Below, in pieces: positions 8,465 to 17,158 of a stretch of 64,000 bases of DNA; position 1 is the first letter of the stretch; the number at the start of each line of letters is the position of its first letter. The notes under the pieces are model-generated. The model was not told the DNA's origin, ran no database searches, and saw only the letters and a program-made list of their open reading frames with translations. The position numbers and the translations under genes are program-made. The stretch is from Candidatus Rubrivivax defluviihabitans (lineage in GTDB: Bacteria > Pseudomonadota > Gammaproteobacteria > Burkholderiales > Burkholderiaceae_C): assembly GCA_016709385.1 (NCBI GenBank), contig JADJMW010000005.1:372001-436000 (forward strand). The letters run 5' to 3'.

Positions 8465-9770
8465 TGCGTTTCGCGCGCGCTCGCAGTCGCGGGATTTCGC
8501 TGATCGAGGCCATGGTGGCACTGGCCGTGATGGCCTTCGGCACGCTCGGCGTGCTCGGTGTGCAGACCACGCTGCGCCTGAACGCCGACATCGCCAAGCA
8601 GCGCAACGAAGCAGTGCGCATTGGGCAGGAAACGATCGAGGCCGCGCGCTCGTTCGAACTCGTTCGCTCAGACGACGCGAACATCGACACCTGGGCCGGC
8701 ATCGTCGATGCCGTCGTGGACCCCGTGCTGGGCTACACCGTGGCGAATACCAGCTACAGGGTCGAGACGCGTATCGAAGAGGCCACCGGCCTGCACGACC
8801 CACGCGTCAAGACCATGGTGGTGGACGTCAGCTGGAAAGACCGCAGTGACCAGGACCAGAGTATTCGTTTGAACTCGTCGGTGCACGGCGTTCCTCCCGC
8901 GCTGGCGGGGTCGCTAGCCCTGCCAACCGACAGCGGCCCGGTGCGAAACCCGGGCGGGCGGCATCCGTCCATTCCGCGGGAGGCCGTTCCCTCGCTGCAG
9001 GATGCGGGCAAGAGCATCTTCACACCGCCGGGTGCCGACGAGGTGCGCTGGGTCTTCTACAACAGTACCGGGATGATCACCAGCATCTGCATGCCGGCGG
9101 ATAGTTGCACGGCGGCCAGCGCGTTTCTTCTTGCCGGCTATGTGCGCTTCGCGACCGATGCGCTTGGGCAACCGCTCCCGTCCCAAGCGGAGAATCCGAC
9201 GGGACCGGTGCTCCCCATCAATGTGCAGATGGCGCAGACTGCGCCGGTCGCCGCCACGGTGGAGTGCTTCGAGCAGACCGTCGCCGGCGCGCTACGCTAT
9301 TTCTGCGCCGTCCCCGCTGGAACGGTGACGCCATTGCGGTGGTCGGGTCGGTCGACGCTCACCGACCTGACGCTGGCGGCCAGCGCGGCGGACAACGATT
9401 CCGCTGCGTATCGGGTCTGCCGCTATACGCCGGTGCGGGGCTGCCACGAGGTCGTGGGCCCCCTGCCGCCCCGCGTCCCTCCCGACCCTCCATACCCCCC
9501 GGAAGCCGATTCCTGATCTGGGGCATGCCCGATGCAACAGCCAGCTGCACGGAACCCGCCCCGCAGACGGTCCCCCCGACACCGAGTCGCATCCTGCGCA
9601 ATGTCGACCACCCGCTGGACTACGACAAGGTCACGGGCGCCCTGACGAACCAGAACTTCCTCGTCATCCGCGCGGGTGACGGCACCGATGATGCGTTCGA
9701 GTGCCCGGGCGACGACGCGGGCACGCCCTACGTCAACGGCAACACCTGGCATCACCAGCCCGCCAACTGA
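8464..9770 (+). CDS. pilV: PilV-type minor pilin, one frame break
   Basis: ATG 8464 overlaps the preceding stop. The start MRFARARSRG is followed by ISLIEAMVALAVMAFGTLGV, the PilV signature. The first frame ends at 9516. The natural C-terminus (RNVDHPLDYDKVTGAL through GTPYVNGNTWHHQPAN, stop 9768-9770) lies in another frame. Inserting one C in the run of six at 9495-9500 joins them. At about 435 residues this is longer than most PilV proteins, with a large globular domain. It is the last gene of the pilin operon; ribD starts 13 bases later. No pilY1 adhesin gene is present. Confidence 0.75.
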
Positions 9771-9783
9771 GCGGTATGCGGCC

Positions 9784-10927
9784 ATGGGCTTGACCGCGCT
9801 GGACCAGACCCGGCTCCAAGAAGCGCTGGCTCTCGCGGAGAAATCGATCGGTCTTTCCGACCCGAACCCGCGCGTCGGCTGCATCCTCGGCCGTGAAGAC
9901 GGCAGCGTGTTCGGTTGCGGTTTCACGCAAGAGGCCGGGGGCCCGCATGCCGAGATCATGGCCTTGCGCGACGCGGCCGGCCGCGGGCCACGCCGTGCGT
10001 GGCGCCACGGCCTGGGTGACGCTGGAGCCCTGCGCCCACCACGGCCGCACGCCGCCTTGTTGCGACGCGCTGGTCGCGGCTGGGATCGGCCACGTCGTGG
10101 CGGCTGTCGAAGACCCCCATCACGCCGTCGCCGGCCGCGGCCTTGCGCGCCTGCGCGCCGCCGGGGGCGAGGTCGTGCTGGCTGGCGGCGATATCGCCGA
10201 TGCCGCGCGCGAACTCAATATCGGTTTCTTCTCGCGCGCACTGCGCGGCCGGCCGTGGGTGCGACTCAAGGCTGCCTGCTCGCTCGACGGCCGCACTGCG
10301 CTGCCGAATGGCGAGAGCCAGTGGATCACCGGGCCCGAGGCACGTGCCGATGGTCACGCCTGGCGCCGCCGCGCCGGCGTCGTGCTCACCGGCATCGGGA
10401 CGGTGCTAGCCGACGACCCGCGGCTCGACGTGCGCCTGGTGCCCACGGCGCGCCAGCCACGGCGCGCGGTGCTGGACTCCACGCCGCGCCTGACGCCGGC
10501 GGCGCGGATCTGCGGCACGCCGGGCACGCTGGTCTACACGCTGCGCACCGACGAGGCAGCGGCTGCGGCACTGGTCGACGCAGGCGCCGAAGTCGTCGCG
10601 CTGCCCCACGCGCCGGGCGGTGGCATCGCGCTGAACGCCTTGCTGGCCGACCTGGCGGGGCGCGAGGTCAACGAGCTTCATGTCGAGGCCGGCGCATGCC
10701 TGACCGGGGCCTGGTTGAAAGCGGAGTTGGCTGACGAACTGCTGCTCTACATGGCGGCCACATTGCTGGGCGAGGGGCCAGGCATCGCCACGCTGGGCCG
10801 CCTGACCGCGCTGGACGAGGGCTGCCAACTGCAGTTGACCGACATTCGACCGGTCGGCGCTGACCTGCGGCTGCGGCTGCAATCGCCAGGCAGCTTGCCC
10901 GCGCATTGGCCAGCTCGCGCCGGCTGA
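9784..10927 (+). CDS. ribD: bifunctional riboflavin biosynthesis protein RibD, one frame break
   Basis: RibD deaminates the pyrimidine product of GTP cyclohydrolase II and then reduces its ribose side chain. ATG 9784 gives MGLTALDQTRLQEALALAE with the deaminase zinc ligands HAEIMALRDA. At about 9986-9988 an extra C shifts the frame. The rest of the zinc site (PCAHHGRTPPC) and the reductase domain (GRPWVRLKAACSLDGRTAL onward) continue in the next frame to a stop at 10925-10927. The combined length of about 380 residues is normal. An organism without RibD would need riboflavin, which favours sequence error over decay. A terminator hairpin follows at 10953. Confidence 0.88.
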
Positions 10928-10952
10928 TCAGCGCAAGGTCCAGAAAGCACAA

Positions 10953-10975
10953 GCGGGGCTCACGCCCCGCCTTTT
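10953..10975 (+). terminator. rho-independent terminator after ribD
   Basis: GCGGGGC (10953-10959), loop TCAC, GCCCCGC (10964-10970), then CTTTTC. It lies 25 bases past the ribD stop. It would cut ribD off from ribB further right and may also serve the convergent PEP-CTERM gene. Confidence 0.75.
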
Positions 10976-10999
10976 CGAGATAGATAGAAGTTTGAGGTA

Positions 11000-11737
11000 T
11001 CAGCGTGTGCGCCGACGGCGCACCGCGCCAAGAGCCAGCAGCGCCAGTCCCGCGAGCGCGATCGAACCCGGCTCAGGAACATCATTGATCCGGGAATCGT
11101 TGTCGGTATCCTGGTCGAATGCGAACGGCGTCCGAATGCCGTCGACGCCGAAGTCGATCTCCAGTGTGTGGAACAGGTCGCCCAACGGACTGGAGCCAGC
11201 GATGCCCACGGCGTCCGAGTAAGTCACCGTGGCAGCGAGGGCCGAATCGGCGAAACGTAGCCGCGAACCACGGGCCGAGCCGCCGGTGCAGTTTCCTTCG
11301 ATGGTACCCACGTAGTCGCACGTGTCGTACGTGTCAACGTCGAACACCGTGAAGCCGGTATTGCCGGTGAGGGTCAGTCGCCTAATCTGTAAGGTTACAT
11401 TTGATGCGATGTTGAATTCCCACCGGCCCTGCACTGACGCGTCAATGCCAACGAACGTGTCGCTACTCTGGGTCAAGGACCAACCGGTCCCGGAGGCACC
11501 ACCCGAAACGCGCCGGTGTCAGCCCAGGTGCGCGACCTGGAAGCCGCCGGTCCCGAATTCCACGCGGACGGTCATGCCGTCCATCATGGCGCCAGTGGTC
11601 GAGAAGCCCGTCAGGCCGGGGACATCGCTATTAGCCGTGCTGTTGAAGACATAGGTCGGGGTGGCGACGGTCGACGACGCTAGGGAAAGCGCGAGCGCGC
11701 CGCTGAGACGGCCGATTTTTGTACACTTAAGGGGCAT
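11000..11737 (-). CDS. PEP-CTERM sorting domain protein, two frame breaks
   Basis: ATG at 11737 gives MPLKCTKIGRLSGALALSLASS, a signal peptide, followed by a mature start rich in Thr, Ser and Asn. The C-terminus has the PEP-CTERM signal VPEPGSIALAGLALLALGAV followed by RRRRTR: motif, membrane helix and basic tail recognised by an exosortase. The first frame stops at 11519. Removing one base near 11525 gives WADTGAF, and adding one G near 11505 gives GGASGTGWSLTQSSDTF, which joins the two open pieces into about 245 residues. Such proteins are exported and cut by XrtA/EpsH-type exosortases, often with exopolysaccharide. The function of the body is unknown. Confidence 0.8.
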
Positions 11738-11774
11738 TGTTGTCCAATAATCACTTCTGGTGGTTAAGTTCGGG

Positions 11775-11804
11775 AGTGTAGCGCCGGGCACTCGCCATGT
11801 TCAA
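11775..11804 (-). promoter_or_regulatory. sigma-70 type promoter for the PEP-CTERM gene
   Basis: On the minus strand TTGAAC (11804-11799) and TACACT (11780-11775) are 18 bases apart. The expected start near 11768 leaves a leader of about 30 bases before the ATG at 11737. Confidence 0.5.
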
Positions 11805-11937
11805 TTGGGGTGGGCACCCGAGACTTATGCGGCGGCTGTTCAGCAACCCACCATAGAGCACAGATCATGCCAAACAAAGCCCGAATCCTGAAATTAAATT
11901 AGTTACGGTTGAATTCGGCAGGCGGGGACGAAGAAAA

Positions 11938-11987
11938 GGTGGCGCGGCACGACTTGGTAAAGGAGAACCCGACAGAGCCGCGCCACC
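11938..11987. repeat. 11-bp perfect inverted repeat upstream of ribB
   Basis: GGTGGCGCGGC (11938-11948) and GCCGCGCCACC (11977-11987) are perfect inverted copies separated by 28 bases. A transcript entering ribB would fold this into a strong hairpin 39 bases before its ATG. The loop contains AAAGGAGAA. No T-run follows. It does not resemble the FMN riboswitch that often precedes ribB. The rest of 11738-12025 holds only the PEP-CTERM promoter. Confidence 0.5.
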
Positions 11988-12025
11988 GGCCGGCCGGGGC
12001 GGACGCCGCCGCGGGGCCGCCTAGA

Positions 12026-13162
12026 ATGCCGGAATGCCCCCCCGCCCCCCACCCCCCCGTCCCCGAGCTGGTCGCCGAGCTCGCCGCCGGCCGCATGGTG
12101 ATCCTGGTCGACGAGGAAGACCGTGAAAACGAGGGCGACCTCGTGCTCGCCGCCGACCACGTCACGCCCGAGGCCATCAATTTCATGGCCCGCCATGCAC
12201 GCGGCCTGATCTGCCTGACGCTCACGCGCGAACGCTGCCAGCGCCTGCAGCTGCACCCCATGACCGCGCGCAACGCGGCCCAGCACGGCACCGCGTTCAC
12301 GGTCTCCATCGAAGCCGCCAGCGGCGTCACCACCGGCATCTCGGCCGCCGACCGCGCGCGCACCGTGCGCGCCGCCGTGGCGCGCGACGCCACCGCGGCC
12401 GACCTGGTGCAGCCCGGCCACATCTTTCCGCTGCAGGCGCAGGACGGCGGCGTGCTCATGCGCGCCGGCCACACCGAGGCCGGCTGCGACCTGGCCGGCA
12501 TGGCGGGCCTCACGCCCGCGGCCGTCATCTGCGAGGTGATGAAGGACGACGGCACCATGGCCCGGCTGCCCGACCTGGAGCTCTTCGCGCGCGAACACGG
12601 GCTGAAGATCGGCACCATCGCCGACCTCATCGGCTACCGCAGCCGCAACGAAAGCCTCATCGAACGCATCGGCGCACGGCCGCTGCACACGCCGCAGGGC
12701 CGCTTCGACTGCCTCGTCTTCAAGGACAAGGGCGGCGGTGTGCACCTGGCCTTGAAGCACGGTCAGTGGACCGCAGCCGACGAGGTGCCGGTGCGCGTGC
12801 ACGAGCCCTTCACCGCGCTGGACCTGCTCGACGCCGGAGGCGCCGGCCATTCCTGGCCGCTGCAGGCGGCGCTGGCGGCCATCCACGGCATGCCTTTCGG
12901 CGTGACCGTGCTGCTCAACACCACCGGCGACGCCGCGGCGCTGCTGCCCAAGCTGCTGGGCCCCGGCCACGAGACCGGTGCGCCGCCGCGCGCGCAGATG
13001 GACCTGCGCACCTACGGCATCGGCGCGCAGATCCTGCGCGAACTGGGCGTGGCGCGCATGAAGCTGCTCGGCAGCCCGCGCCGCATGCCCAGCATGACGG
13101 GCTACGGCCTGGAGATCACCGGTTTCCTGGCCGCCCCGGTTTCCACCCCAACCGCAGCCTGA
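12026..13162 (+). CDS. ribB: 3,4-dihydroxy-2-butanone-4-phosphate synthase with degenerate RibA domain (RibBX type)
   Basis: The protein has 378 residues. The N-terminal RibB domain (about 1-205) has the acidic motif ILVDEEDRENEGDL and RAGHTEAGCDLA. It converts ribulose 5-phosphate to DHBP plus formate for lumazine synthesis. The C-terminal domain is RibA-shaped, but the zinc cysteines of GTP cyclohydrolase II (a CLTGD...RCDCG region) are absent: the corresponding place reads VRVHEPFTALDLLDAGG. This is the RibBX arrangement, where only DHBP synthase activity is expected, so a separate ribA should exist elsewhere. ATG 12026 gives a family-like start ahead of PPVPELVAELAAGRMVI. The gene is followed 13 bases later by ribH. 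Confidence 0.92.
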   Translation: MPECPPAPHPPVPELVAELAAGRMVILVDEEDRENEGDLVLAADHVTPEAINFMARHARGLICLTLTRERCQRLQLHPMTARNAAQHGTAFTVSIEAASGVTTGISAADRARTVRAAVARDATAADLVQPGHIFPLQAQDGGVLMRAGHTEAGCDLAGMAGLTPAAVICEVMKDDGTMARLPDLELFAREHGLKIGTIADLIGYRSRNESLIERIGARPLHTPQGRFDCLVFKDKGGGVHLALKHGQWTAADEVPVRVHEPFTALDLLDAGGAGHSWPLQAALAAIHGMPFGVTVLLNTTGDAAALLPKLLGPGHETGAPPRAQMDLRTYGIGAQILRELGVARMKLLGSPRRMPSMTGYGLEITGFLAAPVSTPTAA

Positions 13163-13175
13163 AGGAGCAACGACC

Positions 13176-13640
13176 ATGAAGGACGCCGACCAGGGCAGCG
13201 CGGGCGAACTCATCGGCGAAGGCCTGCGCATCGGCATCGTGCGCGCTCGCTTCAACGAGGCGTTGACGAACAAGCTGGCCGAGGCCTGCCTGGCCGAACT
13301 GGACCGGCTCGACGTGGACGCCGACGACATCCGCCACGTCAGCGTGCCCGGTGCGCTGGAGATTCCGCTGGCGCTGAAGGCGCTGGCCGAGTCGGGCGAA
13401 TTCGACGCCCTGGTCGCCCTGGGTTGCGTGATCCGCGGCGAGACCTACCACTTCGAGCTGGTGGCCAACGAAAGCGGTGCCGGCGTCACGCGCGTGGCGC
13501 TGGACCACGGCGTGCCGGTGGCCAATGCCATCCTGACGGTGGAAAACGAGGCCCAGGCCTGGGCGCGCGCCGAAGACAAGGGCCGCGACGCCGCCCGCGT
13601 GGCGGTGGAGATGGCCAATCTGATGGAAGAGCTTTCGTGA
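13176..13640 (+). CDS. ribH: 6,7-dimethyl-8-ribityllumazine synthase
   Basis: The protein has 154 residues, the normal length. It condenses DHBP from RibB with the RibD-derived ribitylaminouracil to give lumazine, usually in an icosahedral or pentameric shell. Motifs FNEALTNKL, VPGALEIPLALKAL, GCVIRGETYHFELV and ENEAQAWARA are standard. AAGGAG sits at 13162-13167, well placed for ATG 13176. It overlaps nusB by four bases (GTGA), the classical ribH-nusB pairing. Confidence 0.97.
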   Translation: MKDADQGSAGELIGEGLRIGIVRARFNEALTNKLAEACLAELDRLDVDADDIRHVSVPGALEIPLALKALAESGEFDALVALGCVIRGETYHFELVANESGAGVTRVALDHGVPVANAILTVENEAQAWARAEDKGRDAARVAVEMANLMEELS

Positions 13641-14119
13641 CCGCGGCCCCGGCCGACACGGCGGCCCCGGCGCCCAGGCGAGCACCGCCCAAGTCGGCGC
13701 GCCGCCGCTCGCGTGAACTGGCCCTGCAGGGCCTGTACCAGTGGCTGCTCTCCGGCGAAGAGCCGGCCGCGGTGGAAGCGCATATCCAGGGCATGGACGG
13801 CTTCTCGAAGTGCGACCGCGCGCATTTCGACGCGCTGCTGCACGGCGGCATCGAGCAGGCCGCGGCGCTGGACGCGGTGCTGGTGCGCCACATCGACCGC
13901 AAGACCGAACTGCTGTCGCCGGTGGAGCATGCGGTGCTGATGATCGGCGTCTACGAGCTGATGCACTGCCTGGACGTGCCCTACCGCGTGACCATCAACG
14001 AAGCGGTGGAACTGGCCAAGGCCTTCGGCGGCACCGACGGCCACAAATACGTGAATGGCGTGCTCGACCACTGCGCCGCCGAACTGCGCCCCGCCGAGGC
14101 GCGGCCGGCGCGCGGCTGA
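13637..14119 (+). CDS. nusB: transcription antitermination factor NusB
   Basis: The protein has 160 residues starting with GTG at 13637, which overlaps the ribH stop. A disordered Ala/Pro-rich N-terminus of about 20 residues precedes the all-helical fold, with RRRSRELALQGLYQWLLSG at its start and VTINEAVELAKAFGGTDGHKYVNGVLD at the end. NusB with NusE binds boxA RNA in rRNA antitermination. Translational coupling to ribH is widely conserved. Confidence 0.96.
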   Translation: MTAAPADTAAPAPRRAPPKSARRRSRELALQGLYQWLLSGEEPAAVEAHIQGMDGFSKCDRAHFDALLHGGIEQAAALDAVLVRHIDRKTELLSPVEHAVLMIGVYELMHCLDVPYRVTINEAVELAKAFGGTDGHKYVNGVLDHCAAELRPAEARPARG

Positions 14120-14147
14120 ACCGCTGCGCGGCGGCCGGCGCTTCAGC

Positions 14148-15341
14148 ATGATCCGCACCGCCCGCCGGCTCGAACGGATCGAGCCCTTCTACGTGATGGA
14201 ATTCGCCAAGGGTGCCGAGGCCCTGGCGCGCAGCCCGGCTTGCGACCCGGCGCGGGGCGGCGAGCCGATGGTGTTCCTGAATATCGGCGAACCCGACTTC
14301 GGCGCCGCGCCACTGGTCATGCAGGCCGCCGAACGCTGCCTGCGCGAGGGCCGCACGCAGTACACGCAGGCCACCGGGCTGCCCGAGCTGCGCGAGCGCA
14401 TCGCCGGCTGGTACGGCACGCGCTTCGGCGTGGCGGTGGACCCGGCGCGTGTGGTCGTCACCGCCGGCGCCTCGGCGGCGCTGCAGCTGGCCTGCCTGGC
14501 GCTGTTCGAAGCCGGCGACGAGGTGCTGATGCCCGACCCCAGCTACCCCTGCAACCGGCATTTCGTCAGCGCCACGGGCGCCACGCCGCGGCTGCTGCCG
14601 GCGAATTCCGCGGCACGCTTCCAGCTCGACGCCGCCTCGGTGGCCGCGCATTGGGGCCCGGCCACGCGCGGCGTGCTGCTGGCCACGCCGAGCAACCCTA
14701 CGGGTACCTCGATTGCGCACGCCGAGATGGCCGCCATCGTGCAGGCCGTGCGCGCCCGCGGCGGCGTCACCCTGGTCGACGAGATCTATCTCGGGCTGAG
14801 CTTCGACGAAGCCTTCGGCCACACCGCGCTGGCCCTGGGCGAAGACGTGATCTCCATCAACAGCTTCAGCAAATATTTCGGCATGACCGGCTGGCGGCTG
14901 GGCTGGCTGGTGCTGCCGCCGGAACTGGTGGCGCCGGTGGAGAAGCTGGCGCAGAACCTCTATATCTGCGCCAGCACGCTGGCGCAGCGCGCGGCGCTGG
15001 CCTGCTTCGAACCCGAGTCGCTGGCCGAATACGAACGCCGCCGCGCCGAATTCCGCCGCCGCCGCGACTACGTGGTGCCGGCGCTGCAGGGCCTGGGCCT
15101 GCCGGTGCCGGTGGTGCCCGACGGCGCCTTCTACGCCTGGGCCGACTGCTCGGCGTATTCGACGTCGAGCTGGGACTTCTGCTTCGACATGATGCAGCGC
15201 GCCCACGTGGCGCTCACCCCCGGGCGCGACTTCGGCCCGGCGCAGGCCGAGCGTTTCCTGCGCTTGTCGTTCGCCAGCGCCCTGCCACAGTTGCAGGCCG
15301 CGGTGGCGCAGCTCGGGCGGGCGCTGCAAGGCCGCAGGTAA
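14148..15341 (+). CDS. PLP-dependent class I/II aminotransferase
   Basis: The protein has 397 residues. Fold-type I features are FLNIGEPDFGAAPLVM near the start, the helix YTQATGLPELRERIAGWYG, the conserved NPTGTS, the LVDEIY aspartate-tyrosine pair, and SFSKYFGMTGWRLGW holding the PLP lysine. The C-terminal FLRLSFA carries the arginine that binds the substrate carboxylate. Sequence does not fix the amino donor; family members are annotated as aspartate/alanine-type or valine-pyruvate-like transaminases. ATG 14148 starts 28 bases after nusB, so it may be the last gene of that operon. Confidence 0.88.
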   Translation: MIRTARRLERIEPFYVMEFAKGAEALARSPACDPARGGEPMVFLNIGEPDFGAAPLVMQAAERCLREGRTQYTQATGLPELRERIAGWYGTRFGVAVDPARVVVTAGASAALQLACLALFEAGDEVLMPDPSYPCNRHFVSATGATPRLLPANSAARFQLDAASVAAHWGPATRGVLLATPSNPTGTSIAHAEMAAIVQAVRARGGVTLVDEIYLGLSFDEAFGHTALALGEDVISINSFSKYFGMTGWRLGWLVLPPELVAPVEKLAQNLYICASTLAQRAALACFEPESLAEYERRRAEFRRRRDYVVPALQGLGLPVPVVPDGAFYAWADCSAYSTSSWDFCFDMMQRAHVALTPGRDFGPAQAERFLRLSFASALPQLQAAVAQLGRALQGRR

Positions 15342-15424
15342 CAAACGCCACAGGCCGTTAACGGCGGCAAAACCGGGCCTTTTCGCCGCACGGGGCGCGG
15401 GGGCCGCCCCTAAGCTGCGGCTCC

Positions 15425-17158
15425 GTGGGCTACAACCTTTTCCAGAGGCGCGAGCGTGTCGATGCGCCGGCCACCGAATTCGCGGCCACCGTGGCTTCCA
15501 TGCCGCCGGCGCCGGGCCACAGCCTGCCCGCCGCCGTGGATACGCTGCCCCCTGGTCCGGACTCGCTGCCGGCCGCCGCCGACTCGGGCATCCCCGACGT
15601 CGTCACCGACTTCGGCAGCGAGAGCCTGCCCGCCCCGGTCGACGCCACGGTGGAGCAGCGGCCCACCATCTCGCACATCGGGCGCTATGCGCTGAAGGGC
15701 CAGATCGGCCAGGGCGGGCTGGGCCAGGTGCACGAGGCCTGGGACCCGCTGCTGTCGCGCACGGTGGCGGTGAAGACGCTGCAGTTCGACCTGGACACAC
15801 CCACGCGCCTTTCGCTCGACGGCCTGTTCCTCAACGAAGCCCGCGCCGCGGCCGGGCTGAGCCACCCGCACATCGTGACCGTCTTCGATGCCGGCCTGTC
15901 CGCACACGGTGTCTATATCGCCATGGAACGGCTGCACGGCTGCGACCTGGGGCAAAGGCTGGCCAGCGGTTGGCGCCCCGGGCCCCTGCAGGCGGCGCAA
16001 CTGGTGCGCCGCGTGGCCGACGCGCTGGCCTACGCGCATGCGCGCGGCGTCGTGCACTGCGACATCAAGCCGGCCAATATCTTCCTGAACCGGCGCGACA
16101 AGCCCAAGGTGCTGGACTTCGGCATCGCCCGCGTCACCCACGGCCATGCCCTGCCCGCGCTGGACGGCCTGGTGGCCGGCTCGCCGCACTACCTGGCGCC
16201 CGAGCAACTGGAAGGCGGCACGGTCGACGCGCGCACCGACATCCACGCCCTGGGCGTCGTCTTCTACGAACTGCTCACCGGGCGCAAGGCCTACGGCGGC
16301 GAGACGCTGGAGCAGATCACCGGCGCGGTGCTGAACAGCCCCCCGGTGCCGGCGCACGAACTGCAGCCGGCGGTTTCGCCCACCCTGTCGGCGATTGCCG
16401 CCAAGGCCATGGCGCGCGACCCGGCCGAACGCCATGCCAGCGCCGCCGAGATGGCGGCCGAATTGCGCCGCTGGGTGCAGCGCCACAGCGCCGCCGAACC
16501 GGCGCGCCGCGGTCAGGGCGTGGCCGCGGGCGCTGCGGCAGCGGCAGCGGCATCGACACCGGCACCGGCGCGGGGCCGGCGGATCCAGGGGCTGCTGGGT
16601 GCCGCGCTGCTGGCCGGCGCCCTGCTGGTCGTGGCCGTGCTGGCGTGGCCCCCCGAATCCGCGCTGCCTGGCGACAGCCCGGCCGCGCCGGCAGCCGCCG
16701 CCCCGGCGCCGACGGCGGGCCCGATCGGCGAGCCGGCAGCGCCCACAGCCGCTGAAGACGCTGAAGCCGCTGCAGCCACTGAAGCGACGGCGGCGACAGA
16801 AGCAACCCGAGCGACAGCCGCCGCCGGCCCGGTCGCCGACCCGGCCACCAGCCGCGCCGCCCCATTGCGCCCCAGGCCCGCCGCCGCAGCGCCGAAGCCG
16901 CGGCCGCCGGCCGCCGACAGCACGGTCGCGGCCGCCGCGCCGCTGGCCACCGGCGCGCTGCAACTCGCGATCAGCCCCTGGGGCGAGGTCGAGGTCGACG
17001 GCACCCCGGCCGGCACCGCCCCGCCGCTGACGCGGCTGACCCTGCCCGAAGGCCAGCACACCGTGACGGTGCGCAACGCCGACTTCCCGCCCTACACCAC
17101 CCGCGTGCAGGTCAGCGCCGACGAACCCGCCACGGTGCGCCACCGCTTCGCCCCATGA
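15425..17158 (+). CDS. membrane Ser/Thr protein kinase with PEGA domain
   Basis: The protein has 577 residues with a GTG start at 15425. A disordered acidic N-terminus (1-83) precedes a Hanks-type kinase (about 85-350) with Gly-rich loop GQGGLGQV, K117 in VAVK, HCDIKPANIF (D213), DFG at 231-233 and APE at 258-260. HCD replaces the usual HRD, but the catalytic Asp is kept. One membrane helix (about 388-409) follows a basic patch, then an Ala/Pro/Thr-rich linker and a C-terminal PEGA domain outside the membrane (GEVEVDGTPAGTAPPLTRL). The design suggests signalling across the inner membrane. It overlaps the next lipoprotein gene by four bases. No phosphatase or FHA gene is nearby. Confidence 0.88.
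   Translation: MGYNLFQRRERVDAPATEFAATVASMPPAPGHSLPAAVDTLPPGPDSLPAAADSGIPDVVTDFGSESLPAPVDATVEQRPTISHIGRYALKGQIGQGGLGQVHEAWDPLLSRTVAVKTLQFDLDTPTRLSLDGLFLNEARAAAGLSHPHIVTVFDAGLSAHGVYIAMERLHGCDLGQRLASGWRPGPLQAAQLVRRVADALAYAHARGVVHCDIKPANIFLNRRDKPKVLDFGIARVTHGHALPALDGLVAGSPHYLAPEQLEGGTVDARTDIHALGVVFYELLTGRKAYGGETLEQITGAVLNSPPVPAHELQPAVSPTLSAIAAKAMARDPAERHASAAEMAAELRRWVQRHSAAEPARRGQGVAAGAAAAAAASTPAPARGRRIQGLLGAALLAGALLVVAVLAWPPESALPGDSPAAPAAAAPAPTAGPIGEPAAPTAAEDAEAAAATEATAATEATRATAAAGPVADPATSRAAPLRPRPAAAAPKPRPPAADSTVAAAAPLATGALQLAISPWGEVEVDGTPAGTAPPLTRLTLPEGQHTVTVRNADFPPYTTRVQVSADEPATVRHRFAP

Noticed and set aside
10930..12025. FMN riboswitch before ribB
   Set aside because: I looked for the conserved RFN sequence blocks and did not find them; only an unrelated inverted repeat is present.
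15410..17143. Minus-strand frame opposite the kinase gene
   Set aside because: It mirrors the Ala/Pro-rich kinase gene. The kinase motifs on the plus strand are decisive.
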